Source of the DNA: Aestuariivivens sediminis | Lineage (GTDB): Bacteria > Bacteroidota > Bacteroidia > Flavobacteriales > Flavobacteriaceae | Reading direction: 5' to 3' | Assembly: GCF_022662105.1 (NCBI RefSeq) | Contig: NZ_JAKMCP010000001.1 | Location: 682,001-746,000 of the forward strand | DNA: 64,000 nucleotides | Shown: piece after piece, positions 26,263-34,688 of the stretch | Position numbering within the stretch: the stretch's first letter is position 1 | Layout: each line of letters begins with the position of its first letter | Translations under genes and position numbers: made by a program | Notes under the pieces: generated by a model | Databases searched by the model: none | What the model was told of the DNA's origin: nothing | What the model saw: only the letters and a program-made list of their open reading frames with translations

Positions 26263-26781
26263 TTACGTATGGGTTTTTGGGTTTAACTTCTTTCCTTTAG
26301 CAATTATAATAGCTCCGATCATGGCAGCCAATAACAGTACACTAATAACTTCAAACGGCAAGATGAATCCGCCTTCACCATAACTTAGTAGTTTTGAACC
26401 AATGTCTGAAGTAGTCGTAGTAAGGTTATTTTCTACTACATTGAAATGATACGAATAGATGGTTGTTAAAAACAAGCCTATGCCCAGTAAACAAGCAATC
26501 ACTGTTGCAATCTGCCTTTTGGGTTTTGCCATTTCCAATTTCAGCTCTATATGATGAACCAATAATACGGAGAATATGATGAGAACAATTATTCCTCCGG
26601 CATATACCGTTAGTTGTATGGCCGCAAGAAAGTTATAATCAATCAGGAAAAAGATTCCTGCTACACCCACCAATACGAAAAGTAAATAAATAACCGAACG
26701 TAACATCTTTCTAGTACTAACGGCTGCTATGGCAAAACTTATCATGTTTAAAGCCAAAAGATAAAATAGTATTCTTTCCAT
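26263..26781 (-). CDS. nuoJ: Complex I subunit NuoJ
   Basis: The 172-residue membrane subunit has SVIYLLFVLVGVAGIFFLI and the conserved helix with the pi-bulge (QLTVYAGGIIVLIIFSVLL). It is 6 bases after nuoI. Confidence 0.95.
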   Translation of the reverse strand: MERILFYLLALNMISFAIAAVSTRKMLRSVIYLLFVLVGVAGIFFLIDYNFLAAIQLTVYAGGIIVLIIFSVLLVHHIELKLEMAKPKRQIATVIACLLGIGLFLTTIYSYHFNVVENNLTTTTSDIGSKLLSYGEGGFILPFEVISVLLLAAMIGAIIIAKGKKLNPKTHT

Positions 26782-26787
26782 AAGATA

Positions 26788-27264
26788 TTAATCTTCTATG
26801 CCTGCCCTTAATTTGGAGTCAGGTTTATTTAAAACTCTTGTGAGCTTAGTTCTATCGTAAACTGAATTTTCAAAATTTTGTCCCCATTTAATAGCATCGG
26901 TAGGGCACACATCAATACATAGGCCGCACATTGTGCATAAGCTAAGGTGGTAGACGAACTTATCGATCTTCTTTCTCTTTTTTCCTGAGTATTCATCAAT
27001 ACCTCTGTCCCAGATAATCTCAATAGACCCATTTGGGCAGGCTATTTCACATTTCTGGCAGCCTGTACAGGCATGTTCATTGTTCTCGTCATGAGGCATA
27101 ATAACCTCACCTCGAAACCTTTCGAACATCTTTAGCGTATCCCTGTTATCCGGATATTGTTGGGTAATGGCCCCTTTTCTGGAATTCAAGAAATACTTTC
27201 CCGTTACACTCATTCCTGTAAGCAAAGTTCTAATACCATGATATATGTTTGAAAAATAGCTCAT
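26788..27264 (-). CDS. nuoI: Complex I subunit NuoI (two 4Fe-4S clusters)
   Basis: The 158-residue protein has two cluster motifs, CTGCQKCEIACP and CTMCGLCIDVCP, that hold N6a and N6b. These clusters pass electrons to N2 in NuoB. With NuoEFG absent from the operon, NuoI is the most likely docking and entry point for reduced ferredoxin, as in photosynthetic NDH-1. It lies 2 bases after nuoH. Confidence 0.95.
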   Translation of the reverse strand: MSYFSNIYHGIRTLLTGMSVTGKYFLNSRKGAITQQYPDNRDTLKMFERFRGEVIMPHDENNEHACTGCQKCEIACPNGSIEIIWDRGIDEYSGKKRKKIDKFVYHLSLCTMCGLCIDVCPTDAIKWGQNFENSVYDRTKLTRVLNKPDSKLRAGIED

Positions 27265-27266
27265 AA

Positions 27267-28331
27267 TTAAAATTGAATCGTTAATTTTTGCCAGACAATC
27301 AATGCCATAACCACTATGTTCACTAAATTAATTGGCAATAAATATTTCCATTCCAGAGTCAATAATTGATCAACCCTTAACCTCGGAAAGGTCCACCTAA
27401 ACCACATCATTAAAAATACCAACGCAAAAGTTTTTATTAAGAACCAAATTATTCCCAACCACGGCAAGGACTCTGTAATTCCAAAAGGTGATAGCCAAGC
27501 TCCAAAAAAGACCGTTGTTGCAATTGCCGCTATAATGAACATATTTATGAATTCTGCTAAGAAGAAATAGGCGAATTTCATTCCAGAGTATTCCGTATGA
27601 AACCCAGCTCCCAATTCCGATTCAGCTTCAACCATATCGAAAGGTGCCCGATTGGTTTCGGCTGTCCCGGCTATCATAAATACCATAAATGCTATTACGG
27701 CTGGTATGTGCCCCTGAAGAATGAGCCATCCGTGTTTTTGAACTTCAACCATTTCAGAAAGCTGTAATGATCCTGTTAGTAAAACCATAGTCAACAGGGA
27801 CAGCCCGACGGAGAGTTCATAACTTATGGTCTGTACACCGCTTCGCATTGCACCAATAAGGGAATATTTATTATTACTGGCCCAACCACCCAGTAGGATC
27901 CCAATGACACCAATGGAAGACACCGCAATTAAAAAGAAAATACCAATATTGATATCGAATGCTTGAAAACTCTTTGAAAATGGAATAAGACCGAGGGCCA
28001 TTAACGACGAAATAATAACAAAATAGGGCGCCAGGTTATAGAGAAATTTATCTGCCTTCACCGTTCCTGTCAATTCCTTCGAAACCAATTTTAAAGCGTC
28101 AGCCATAGTTTGTAACAATCCTTGATAACCAACTCGGTTAGGCCCAATACGCAATTGGAACCATGCTGCCACACGTCGCTCCATGAACACCAAGAATAAA
28201 CCGGCAACGGAAAAAATACCCAAATAAATTATAGCAATTATTATCATTTCCGTAATCTGAGCCGCGGTCTCAGGCATTATGCTGTTTAGCCAATTATGCA
28301 AATTCATTGTTAAGATGAAATCTATTTTCAT
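27267..28331 (-). CDS. nuoH: Complex I subunit NuoH
   Basis: The 354-residue membrane subunit that forms the quinone chamber has ERRVAAWFQLRIGPNRVGYQG, SNNKYSLIGAMRSGVQ and NRAPFDMVEAESELGAGFHTEYSG. It starts 9 bases after nuoD ends, so genes E, F and G are not present at their usual place. A second in-frame Met lies 8 codons in (28307). Confidence 0.95.
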   Translation of the reverse strand: MKIDFILTMNLHNWLNSIMPETAAQITEMIIIAIIYLGIFSVAGLFLVFMERRVAAWFQLRIGPNRVGYQGLLQTMADALKLVSKELTGTVKADKFLYNLAPYFVIISSLMALGLIPFSKSFQAFDINIGIFFLIAVSSIGVIGILLGGWASNNKYSLIGAMRSGVQTISYELSVGLSLLTMVLLTGSLQLSEMVEVQKHGWLILQGHIPAVIAFMVFMIAGTAETNRAPFDMVEAESELGAGFHTEYSGMKFAYFFLAEFINMFIIAAIATTVFFGAWLSPFGITESLPWLGIIWFLIKTFALVFLMMWFRWTFPRLRVDQLLTLEWKYLLPINLVNIVVMALIVWQKLTIQF

Positions 28332-28340
28332 TGTCTTTAA

Positions 28341-29462
28341 TTATCTGTCAATATCAGGTATTACCAAATCTAAAGTTGCCATTGTCGCGACAAGGTCTCC
28401 TATTTTCCCTCCAACTGCAATATGATTTAACAAGGATAAATTTGAAAACCCGGGAGATCTAAATTTCAAACGGTAAGGATTTTTTGTACCAGTGCTTACA
28501 ACATAAACGCCTAATTCGCCTCTTGCCGTTTCAACTTTTTGGTAATACTCTCCTTTTGGCAATTTAATTACTGCATTTGTGGCCACGCGATGTTCTCCCT
28601 CCGGAATATTATCGATTAATTGCTCTACTATGGACAGGGATTCCCACAACTCCTGGATACGCACAACATATCGTGCGAAGGTATCTCCTTGTGTTTGCAG
28701 AGCTTCAGTAAAAGTTACTTTATCCAAAGCACTGTAAGGATGGTACTTTCGAACATCACAAGAATACCCAGATGCTCTTGCTACAGGCCCTGAAGCTCCA
28801 AACGAAATAGCATCTTCTTTGGAAAGTACACCAACACCTTTTGTCCGTTTCTGAAAAATAATATTCTCAGTTAAAAGCCTGTCAAATTCAGGGATTTTAG
28901 TTTTAAAATGGACAATAAACTTCTTTACCCTGTTTACAAAGTTGGGATGAATATCCCACATCAATCCCCCCGGTACATTGTAATTCATGGTCAATCGTGC
29001 TCCACAAGTCTCCTCAAAAATATCATTGATCATCTCACGATCTCTAAATCCGTAGAAGTACGTCGTTAATGCTCCAACATCCATGCCCATAACACCCCAC
29101 CATAAGCAATGAGATGCTATTCTAGTAAGTTCTCCTATAATCGTTCTTATTACTTTTACGCGATCTGGAACCTCTAGTTCAAGAGCTTTTTCTACTGTTA
29201 GACATACAGCTTCATTATTAATATGTGAGGACAAGTAGTCCATTCTATCCGTTAAATGCACAATTTGCTGGTAACTATCCCGTTCACACATTTTTTCTAT
29301 GGAACGATGTATATAACCCAGATCCGGCTCAACCTTCTTAATAATTTCCCCATCGATAGTCAATAAAAGTCTTAGTACTCCATGGGTGGCGGGATGTTGA
29401 GGACCCATATTAATGAAGTATTCTTCTGATTTGAAATTATTTATGGTTGTGGTTTCTTGCAT
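28341..29462 (-). CDS. nuoD: Complex I subunit NuoD (49 kDa, quinone site)
   Basis: The 373-residue protein has NMGPQHPATHGVLRLLLTIDGE, which includes the His that contacts quinone, plus DRMDYLSSHINNE and CDVRKYHPYSALDKV. It ends in VIPDIDR, the conserved C terminus. NuoC and NuoD are separate genes here, not fused. Confidence 0.96.
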   Translation of the reverse strand: MQETTTINNFKSEEYFINMGPQHPATHGVLRLLLTIDGEIIKKVEPDLGYIHRSIEKMCERDSYQQIVHLTDRMDYLSSHINNEAVCLTVEKALELEVPDRVKVIRTIIGELTRIASHCLWWGVMGMDVGALTTYFYGFRDREMINDIFEETCGARLTMNYNVPGGLMWDIHPNFVNRVKKFIVHFKTKIPEFDRLLTENIIFQKRTKGVGVLSKEDAISFGASGPVARASGYSCDVRKYHPYSALDKVTFTEALQTQGDTFARYVVRIQELWESLSIVEQLIDNIPEGEHRVATNAVIKLPKGEYYQKVETARGELGVYVVSTGTKNPYRLKFRSPGFSNLSLLNHIAVGGKIGDLVATMATLDLVIPDIDR

Positions 29463-29467
29463 AGCTG

Positions 29468-30010
29468 TTACTTTATAACCATGTTTATGTCGTCTACATA
29501 ATCTTTTCTAAGAGGAAAGCCATCCCATTCGTCTGTAAGGAAAAGCCGTTTTAAATTAGGATGGTTATTGAATTTTATTCCAAAAAAGTCATAGACTTCC
29601 CTTTCGTGGAACTCAGCGGTCCTCCATATATCGGAAACCGAATCGAAATTCGGGTTGTCTCGATCTTCAGTTTTAACTTTTACAACAACCATATGTCTGT
29701 GTTCGGTAGACTCCAGGTGGTAAACCACTCCTAGAGCAGGTTCCCAGTCCATTCCAGTCAGACAAAACAAGTAATTAAAATGGGTATCGGGATGTGTTTT
29801 TAATTTCAACATAAGCGCATGCAAATGCGTGGCAGGAACAATGATATTTAAGAATTCAGAGCCTTCTTCGGTAAATTCCAATAGGCTAGAAGGTTGCGGT
29901 TCTTGGGGTTCTTGAACTTCAGAAATTCCCTTTTCAGGTTTGTCATCTACAGGGACTTCCGGATTTGGAAACCAGCTTCCAATTAATTCTTTTAAGGCTG
30001 CATTAGTCAT
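29468..30010 (-). CDS. nuoC: Complex I subunit NuoC (30 kDa)
   Basis: The 180-residue protein has an acidic N-terminal extension followed by the family core (FLTGMDW-like FCLTGMDWEP, RTAEFHEREVYDFFGIKFNNHPNLKRLF, PLRKDY). It is 5 bases before nuoD and directly after nuoB. Confidence 0.94.
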   Translation of the reverse strand: MTNAALKELIGSWFPNPEVPVDDKPEKGISEVQEPQEPQPSSLLEFTEEGSEFLNIIVPATHLHALMLKLKTHPDTHFNYLFCLTGMDWEPALGVVYHLESTEHRHMVVVKVKTEDRDNPNFDSVSDIWRTAEFHEREVYDFFGIKFNNHPNLKRLFLTDEWDGFPLRKDYVDDINMVIK

Positions 30011-30012
30011 AA

Positions 30013-30582
30013 TTACTTATTATAGATTCCTTCATCAAAACCATCAATCGGATCTTTCTTGGTTTTCATACTTTCTGTCCTAATTTTATCCTGAAGCATC
30101 AACATGCCCTCCAATAAGGCTTCCGGTCTTGGTGGGCAACCTGGAACATAAACATCCACGGGAATAACATGATCTGCCCCTTTCACTACCGAATAGGTAT
30201 TATAAAAAAATGGCCCTCCGGAAATTGCACATGCACCCATGGCTATTACATATCTGGGCTCCGCCATTTGCTCATAAAGTCGTCTCAGAACCGGCGCCAT
30301 TTTATTTACAATGGTACCTGCAATTATGATAAGATCGGCCTGTCTGGGAGAAGGTCGTGCTACTTCAAAACCAAATCTTGAATAGTCGTGCCTTGCTGCT
30401 CCGGTTTGCATCATTTCAATCGCGCAGCAACTTGTGCCGAAGTAGAGTGACCAAAGCGAATTCGATCGGCCCCAGTTAATAATTTTATCCAGTGAAGTTA
30501 CTACAATGTTGGCACCATTACCAGCCGGAATCACTTTACCCGGAAAATCATCTGGAATTTTATATGTATTGTCTACTCCCAT
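30013..30582 (-). CDS. nuoB: Complex I subunit NuoB (N2 cluster)
   Basis: I chose the ATG at 30582 (189 residues) because a longer start at 30603 overlaps nuoA by 31 bases and adds residues not needed by the family. N2 ligands are visible: [11 protein letters not shown] (two Cys), [11 protein letters not shown] and [11 protein letters not shown]. It overlaps the end of nuoA by about ten bases, suggesting coupled translation. Confidence 0.95.
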   Translation of the reverse strand: MGVDNTYKIPDDFPGKVIPAGNGANIVVTSLDKIINWGRSNSLWSLYFGTSCCAIEMMQTGAARHDYSRFGFEVARPSPRQADLIIIAGTIVNKMAPVLRRLYEQMAEPRYVIAMGACAISGGPFFYNTYSVVKGADHVIPVDVYVPGCPPRPEALLEGMLMLQDKIRTESMKTKKDPIDGFDEGIYNK

Positions 30583-30929
30583 TTTAGCGCTCCTTTCTTC
30601 CATGCATAAAGCAGTCCTAAACCTAATATAAATAAGAAAATAAAAATTTCAATAAAAGCAATGCCTCCAAAATCACCAAAAACCACAGCCCATGGTACTA
30701 AAAAAGCAACTTCCACATCGAAAATCAAAAACAATATTGCAAATAAGTAATATCCAACCTTAAACTGAACCCAAGTTGGACCAATGGTTTTCATACCACT
30801 TTCGTAAGGATCTCTTTTTTGAGGACTATCTGATTTTGGTGAAATTAAATTAGACAGGAAATTTGCTCCTGCTACCAAAACAACGCCAGCTAAAAAAAAT
30901 ACAATAATCGCTTCTGAACCCATTTTCAA
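30573..30929 (-). CDS. nuoA: Complex I subunit NuoA
   Basis: The 118-residue three-helix membrane subunit contains [19 protein letters not shown] (the conserved loop) and [16 protein letters not shown] (the acidic second helix). It starts 5 bases after korB ends, so complex I and the 2-oxoacid oxidoreductase form one transcription unit. Confidence 0.95.
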   Translation of the reverse strand: MKMGSEAIIVFFLAGVVLVAGANFLSNLISPKSDSPQKRDPYESGMKTIGPTWVQFKVGYYLFAILFLIFDVEVAFLVPWAVVFGDFGGIAFIEIFIFLFILGLGLLYAWKKGALKWE

Positions 30930-30934
30930 ATGTT

Positions 30935-31945
30935 TTAAAATACCTGGTATATGTCTCCTGAGAAGAACAAATCGTCTGCCTTGACAAATTTAGAATCCTC
31001 CTTCACTTGTTTGGTCACTTCGTTTTCCCTCACTTCAAAGGTCTTGTCCTCAAAACTTCTTATGATTCCAGTCACTAATGGATATCTTAATCTTACCAAC
31101 ATTTGGTGTAATGTTGGATCTTCAGTTTTGGCGTCATGTATGAGTATATCTTCTTCCGTCACCCCATTTTCACCAATATTGACAACTTCCAATTTTATAC
31201 CATTTAATACAAGTCCCTTATTCCTGTCTTTGCCAAAAATCATTGGTTTCCCATGCTCTACAAATAATTGCTTATCTTCCCTTACCGCGCGATTAGTAAA
31301 TTCTTCATAAGCACCATCATTAAATATGGGACAATTTTGCAAGACTTCAATCAATGATGTTCCTTTAAAACGTTCTGCCTCAATAAAAATCTCCGACATA
31401 TCCTTTGGGACATTGCCTCCAATGCGTGCAAAAAAACGTGCATTGGCACCCAAGGCTAATTCACCTGCCGAAAAAGGTGGTTGAGTATTACCATAAGGCG
31501 ATGATTTTGTTCTTTGTCCAACTAATGATGTAGGTGAAAATTGCCCTTTAGTAAGTCCATAAATTTCATTGTTAAAAAGAATCACATTTAAATTCACATT
31601 TCTTCTCAAAACATGAATAAAATGATTTCCTCCAATCGCCATAGAATCGCCATCTCCAGTGATTACCCAAACACTTAAATCCGGATTAGCCAGTTTCACT
31701 CCAGTGGCTATTGCCGGAGCCCGACCATGAATACCATGCATGCCATAAGTATTCATATAATATGGAAATCGAGAAGAACAGCCAATTCCAGAGATAAAAA
31801 CCACATTCTCCCTTCTTACTCCAATTTCAGGCAATGCTTTTTGTACAGCCCTTAAAATAACATAATCGTCACAACCTGGACACCATCTAACTTCCTGATC
31901 ACTTTCAAAATCCTTATACGTATATTTTTCTACTGTCGTTTCCAT
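30935..31945 (-). CDS. korB: 2-oxoacid:ferredoxin oxidoreductase beta subunit
   Basis: The 336-residue subunit binds thiamine diphosphate: GDGDSMAIGGNHFIHVLRRN carries the GDG...N motif, and GIGCSSRFPYYMNTYG is the substrate/TPP region. Near the N terminus, CPGCDDYVI gives part of the 4Fe-4S site, with a later Cys. It pairs with the alpha/gamma fusion one base upstream. In Flavobacteriaceae such pairs are usually annotated as 2-oxoglutarate:ferredoxin oxidoreductase (KorAB); exact substrate cannot be proved from sequence. Confidence 0.92.
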   Translation of the reverse strand: METTVEKYTYKDFESDQEVRWCPGCDDYVILRAVQKALPEIGVRRENVVFISGIGCSSRFPYYMNTYGMHGIHGRAPAIATGVKLANPDLSVWVITGDGDSMAIGGNHFIHVLRRNVNLNVILFNNEIYGLTKGQFSPTSLVGQRTKSSPYGNTQPPFSAGELALGANARFFARIGGNVPKDMSEIFIEAERFKGTSLIEVLQNCPIFNDGAYEEFTNRAVREDKQLFVEHGKPMIFGKDRNKGLVLNGIKLEVVNIGENGVTEEDILIHDAKTEDPTLHQMLVRLRYPLVTGIIRSFEDKTFEVRENEVTKQVKEDSKFVKADDLFFSGDIYQVF

Positions 31946-31946
31946 A

Positions 31947-33803
31947 TTATTTTAATACTTGTTTAAATTTTTCAACCAACTCACCATTACTAAATGGAAG
32001 CCCTTGAATTTTATTGAACTGCACAATATCCAAACCATTAAAATTAGATTTGAGTACTTTAGCCAACTGTCCGCTATTTAATTCACAAACCAAAATCTTT
32101 TTAAACTGCTTCAATACTTTCTCGGTATTTTTTGGAAGCGGATTAATATAATTAAAATGTACATACCCTATATTTCTGACACCTTCTCCATGGATGTGTT
32201 TTACCGCTGAATGCAAGGACCCATAGGTACCCCCCCATCCTACTACCAACACATCACCTTTAGCGGCAAACTCTGTTGTTAACTCCGGTATACAATTTTG
32301 AACTCGCTTAATTTTTTCGGCCCTTATCTTCGTCATATATTCATGATTCTCCGGGACATAGGATACATTACCACTAACGCGGTCTTTTTCCAATCCTCCT
32401 ACTCTATGCTCTAATCCTGGTGTACCTGGAATGGCCCAATTACGAGCTAATGATTCATCATTTCTATCATAAGGATGCCAATTATCGGTAACTTCTTCAA
32501 CAATATTATTTTTAATTTCAGGCATGTCCTTCACGGATTTAATCTTCCACGGAGCAGAGCCATTCGCTATATAGCCATCGGTCAATAGGATAACCGGAGT
32601 CATATACTCTACTGTAAGCTTTGCCGCCTGATAGGCATAATCGAAGCAATTGGCCGGCGTGCTTGCCGCTAAAACAATAACTGGACTTTCACCATTTCTT
32701 CCATACAGGACTTGAAGTAAATCTGATTGTTCTGTTTTAGTTGGTAACCCTGTCGATGGACCTCCCCGCTGTACATTTACCACTACCAAAGGTAGTTCCA
32801 GCATCATTGCCAATCCAATGGCTTCACCTTTTAAGGCTAAACCAGGCCCTGAGGTCGTAGTAATGGCCAAATTACCTGCAAAGGAAGCTCCTATGGCCGA
32901 ACTAATTCCAGCAATTTCATCTTCGGCTTGAAGCGACTTTACACCAAAATGCCTATGTTTCACCAATTCATGTAAAATATCTGATGCCGGTGTAATTGGA
33001 TAGGACCCTAAAAACAATTCTAAATTTGCTTTTTCAGCCGCTGCTAGAAAACCCCAGGCAGTGGCTGTATTTCCCATAATAATTCTATAGGTTCCGGATT
33101 CCATTTTAGCCGGAGATATAGTATATGCATTTGGAATGAGTTCCAAGGTTTCAGCAAAATAAAATCCTGTATTTAACACTTTAGTATTTGCCTCAATAAT
33201 TTCAGGTTTGGATTTAAATTTTTTGTTGAAAAACTTAATCGTATGATCCAACGAACGATCATACATCCAATAGACCATGCCCAAGGCAAACATATTTTTA
33301 GTACGCGTAATACTTTTATTATCCAAGCCACTAATATCCTTAACGGCTTCCTTAGTTAAGGATGTCATGGCCACCTCAATAACTCTATAATTTGCTAAAC
33401 TGCCATCCTCTAAAGGATTCGTCTCATATTGCGCTTTTTCAAGATTCTTTTTAGTAAATGCATCTGTATCCACGATAATAGTATGTCCAGGCTTAACGGC
33501 ATGCAAATTCGTCTTAAGACCAGCGGGATTCATGGCTACCAATAAATCTACTTCATCTCCAGGAGTACTAATCTCAACACTTCCTATATGTACCTGAAAT
33601 CCGGAAACCCCATACAAACTACCTTGGGGTGCTCTAATCTCTGCCGGGTAGTTTGGAAAGGTAGCTATATCATTTCCGAACATGGCCGACGTATCAGAAA
33701 ATTGGGTCCCCGTTAATTGCATACCATCACCGGAATCTCCAACAAATCTAATGATAACTGCCTCTAAAGTTTCTGGTCGGGGTTTTATATTTGGTGTCAT
33801 CAT
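31947..33803 (-). CDS. korA: 2-oxoacid:ferredoxin oxidoreductase, fused gamma-alpha subunit
   Basis: In this 618-residue protein the first 190 residues are the gamma domain (IIRFVGDSGDGMQLTG...). The alpha domain follows (ITPASDILHELVKH, TTSGPGLALKGEAIGLAM, PSTGLPTKTEQSDLLQVLYGRNGESP). It is the first gene of the operon korAB-nuoABCDHIJKLMN-orf113. The promoter lies about 65-72 bases upstream (TATTTTTG, 33875-33868), under a shared FNR-like box. Reaction: 2-oxoacid + CoA + oxidised ferredoxin to acyl-CoA + CO2 + reduced ferredoxin. Confidence 0.92.
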   Translation of the reverse strand: MMTPNIKPRPETLEAVIIRFVGDSGDGMQLTGTQFSDTSAMFGNDIATFPNYPAEIRAPQGSLYGVSGFQVHIGSVEISTPGDEVDLLVAMNPAGLKTNLHAVKPGHTIIVDTDAFTKKNLEKAQYETNPLEDGSLANYRVIEVAMTSLTKEAVKDISGLDNKSITRTKNMFALGMVYWMYDRSLDHTIKFFNKKFKSKPEIIEANTKVLNTGFYFAETLELIPNAYTISPAKMESGTYRIIMGNTATAWGFLAAAEKANLELFLGSYPITPASDILHELVKHRHFGVKSLQAEDEIAGISSAIGASFAGNLAITTTSGPGLALKGEAIGLAMMLELPLVVVNVQRGGPSTGLPTKTEQSDLLQVLYGRNGESPVIVLAASTPANCFDYAYQAAKLTVEYMTPVILLTDGYIANGSAPWKIKSVKDMPEIKNNIVEEVTDNWHPYDRNDESLARNWAIPGTPGLEHRVGGLEKDRVSGNVSYVPENHEYMTKIRAEKIKRVQNCIPELTTEFAAKGDVLVVGWGGTYGSLHSAVKHIHGEGVRNIGYVHFNYINPLPKNTEKVLKQFKKILVCELNSGQLAKVLKSNFNGLDIVQFNKIQGLPFSNGELVEKFKQVLK

Positions 33804-33867
33804 ACCACAATAAAGTTAAAATTAACTAAATTTACCACATCTTAGTAAACTTAAAATGATGGCGTCC

Positions 33868-33941
33868 CAAAAATAATTTCACTTTTTAACAATAAATATG
33901 ATATTTGTCACATGAAAGTATTAAATGAAATTTTAATTTTA
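33868..33941. promoter_or_regulatory. Divergent promoter pair around one CRP/FNR-like palindrome (kor-nuo / ferredoxin)
   Basis: TGATATTTGTCA at 33899-33910 is the central palindrome. On the plus strand TAATTTTA starts at 33934. On the minus strand TATTTTTG starts at 33875 and reads to 33868. Both -7 elements begin 29.5 bases from the palindrome centre, so the layout is exactly symmetric. One bound dimer could activate the kor-nuo operon and the ferredoxin gene at the same time. Confidence 0.75.
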
Positions 33942-33972
33942 CAACGAATCATTTTTCAAAAATAAAGATATT

Positions 33973-34323
33973 ATGGCGATTATTATAACAGACGAATGCA
34001 TTAATTGTGATGCCTGCATATCAGAATGTCCAAACAATGCAATTTATGAACCTGATCAAGAATGGTCCTATTCTGACGAAACAGCCTTAACTGGCATGGT
34101 ATCATTACCAAGTGGGGAAGAAGTGGATGCCGATGCTGAAAACGAACCAATATCGGATGAGTTCTATTTTATTGTACCTGGAAAGTGTACCGAGTGTAAA
34201 GGATTCCACGAAGAACCGCAATGCGCTTCAGTTTGTCCCGTAGATTGTTGTGTCCCAGATGAAGATCACGTAGAATCTGAAGAAGAACTATTAGCAAAAA
34301 AGGCTTGGTTACACGCTGAATAA
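33973..34323 (+). CDS. 2[4Fe-4S] ferredoxin, Alvin-like, with a long insert
   Basis: The 116-residue soluble protein has a first cluster motif CINCDACISECP near the start. After an acidic insert of about 50 residues comes the second, CTECKGFHEEPQCASVCP: the spacing C-x2-C-x8-C-x3-C is typical of Allochromatium-type (Alvin) ferredoxins. It is divergent from korAB-nuo and upstream of PFOR, all with the same FNR-like box. It is the natural candidate for the electron carrier from PFOR and KorAB to complex I. Confidence 0.9.
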   Translation: MAIIITDECINCDACISECPNNAIYEPDQEWSYSDETALTGMVSLPSGEEVDADAENEPISDEFYFIVPGKCTECKGFHEEPQCASVCPVDCCVPDEDHVESEEELLAKKAWLHAE

Positions 34324-34375
34324 ATATGTTCTCTTACCCCTTGAACTGTAATTTGTTCAATTAATTTAGAATGAG

Positions 34376-34406
34376 CACACCCTTCTAGTGAGTTGGGTGT
34401 GTTTTT
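34376..34406 (+). terminator. Intrinsic terminator after the ferredoxin gene
   Basis: CACACCC (34376-34382) pairs with GGGTGTG (34395-34401) around a 12-base loop, followed by five T. It is moderately strong. Confidence 0.7.
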
Positions 34407-34619
34407 GTATACATCCACTGTTCAGGACTTTCCCTATGTTTCATATTTTTAATTCTGATCTTATTTAAACCCCAAATTGATTAACCCCTACTACATGATC
34501 AACCCATCCATATTCCTATGGATGCATTTTTTCAAAAGATATTTCCACTTTTAACAGGAGTTCCTATTTCTAAAATAGATGCGCACCACCCGTTTAAAAC
34601 AGCTATCCTAAAAGATACC

Positions 34620-34662
34620 TGACATATGTCATAGTATTTAAATGCTATAATAGTTACTTTTC
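34620..34662 (+). promoter_or_regulatory. CRP/FNR-like box and -7 element upstream of nifJ
   Basis: TGACATATGTCA (34620-34631) is a perfect 12-base palindrome and the best match in the set. The -7 element TACTTTTC begins at 34655, exactly 35 bases after the first base of the box. The nifJ ATG is at 34689. Confidence 0.78.
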
Positions 34663-34688
34663 GACACAATTTATTAAAGTGTAATATC

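Larger units (their letters stand above)
34324..34688. other. Intergenic region before nifJ: terminator, tiny open frame and promoter
   Basis: This 365-base gap holds a ferredoxin terminator near 34376-34406 and the nifJ promoter with its box (34620-34662). An unrecognised 34-codon frame from ATG 34518 ends in the TGA that forms the first bases of the box. I do not call that frame a gene. The rest is AT-rich without visible structure. Confidence 0.5.

Noticed and set aside
28332-28340. Hidden nuoE, nuoF or nuoG between nuoD and nuoH
   Set aside because: Only nine bases separate nuoD and nuoH, so nothing fits there. They may exist elsewhere in the genome.
34518-34622. Small 34-codon frame before nifJ
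   Set aside because: No recognised similarity and no ribosome-binding context; its stop simply overlaps the regulatory palindrome.
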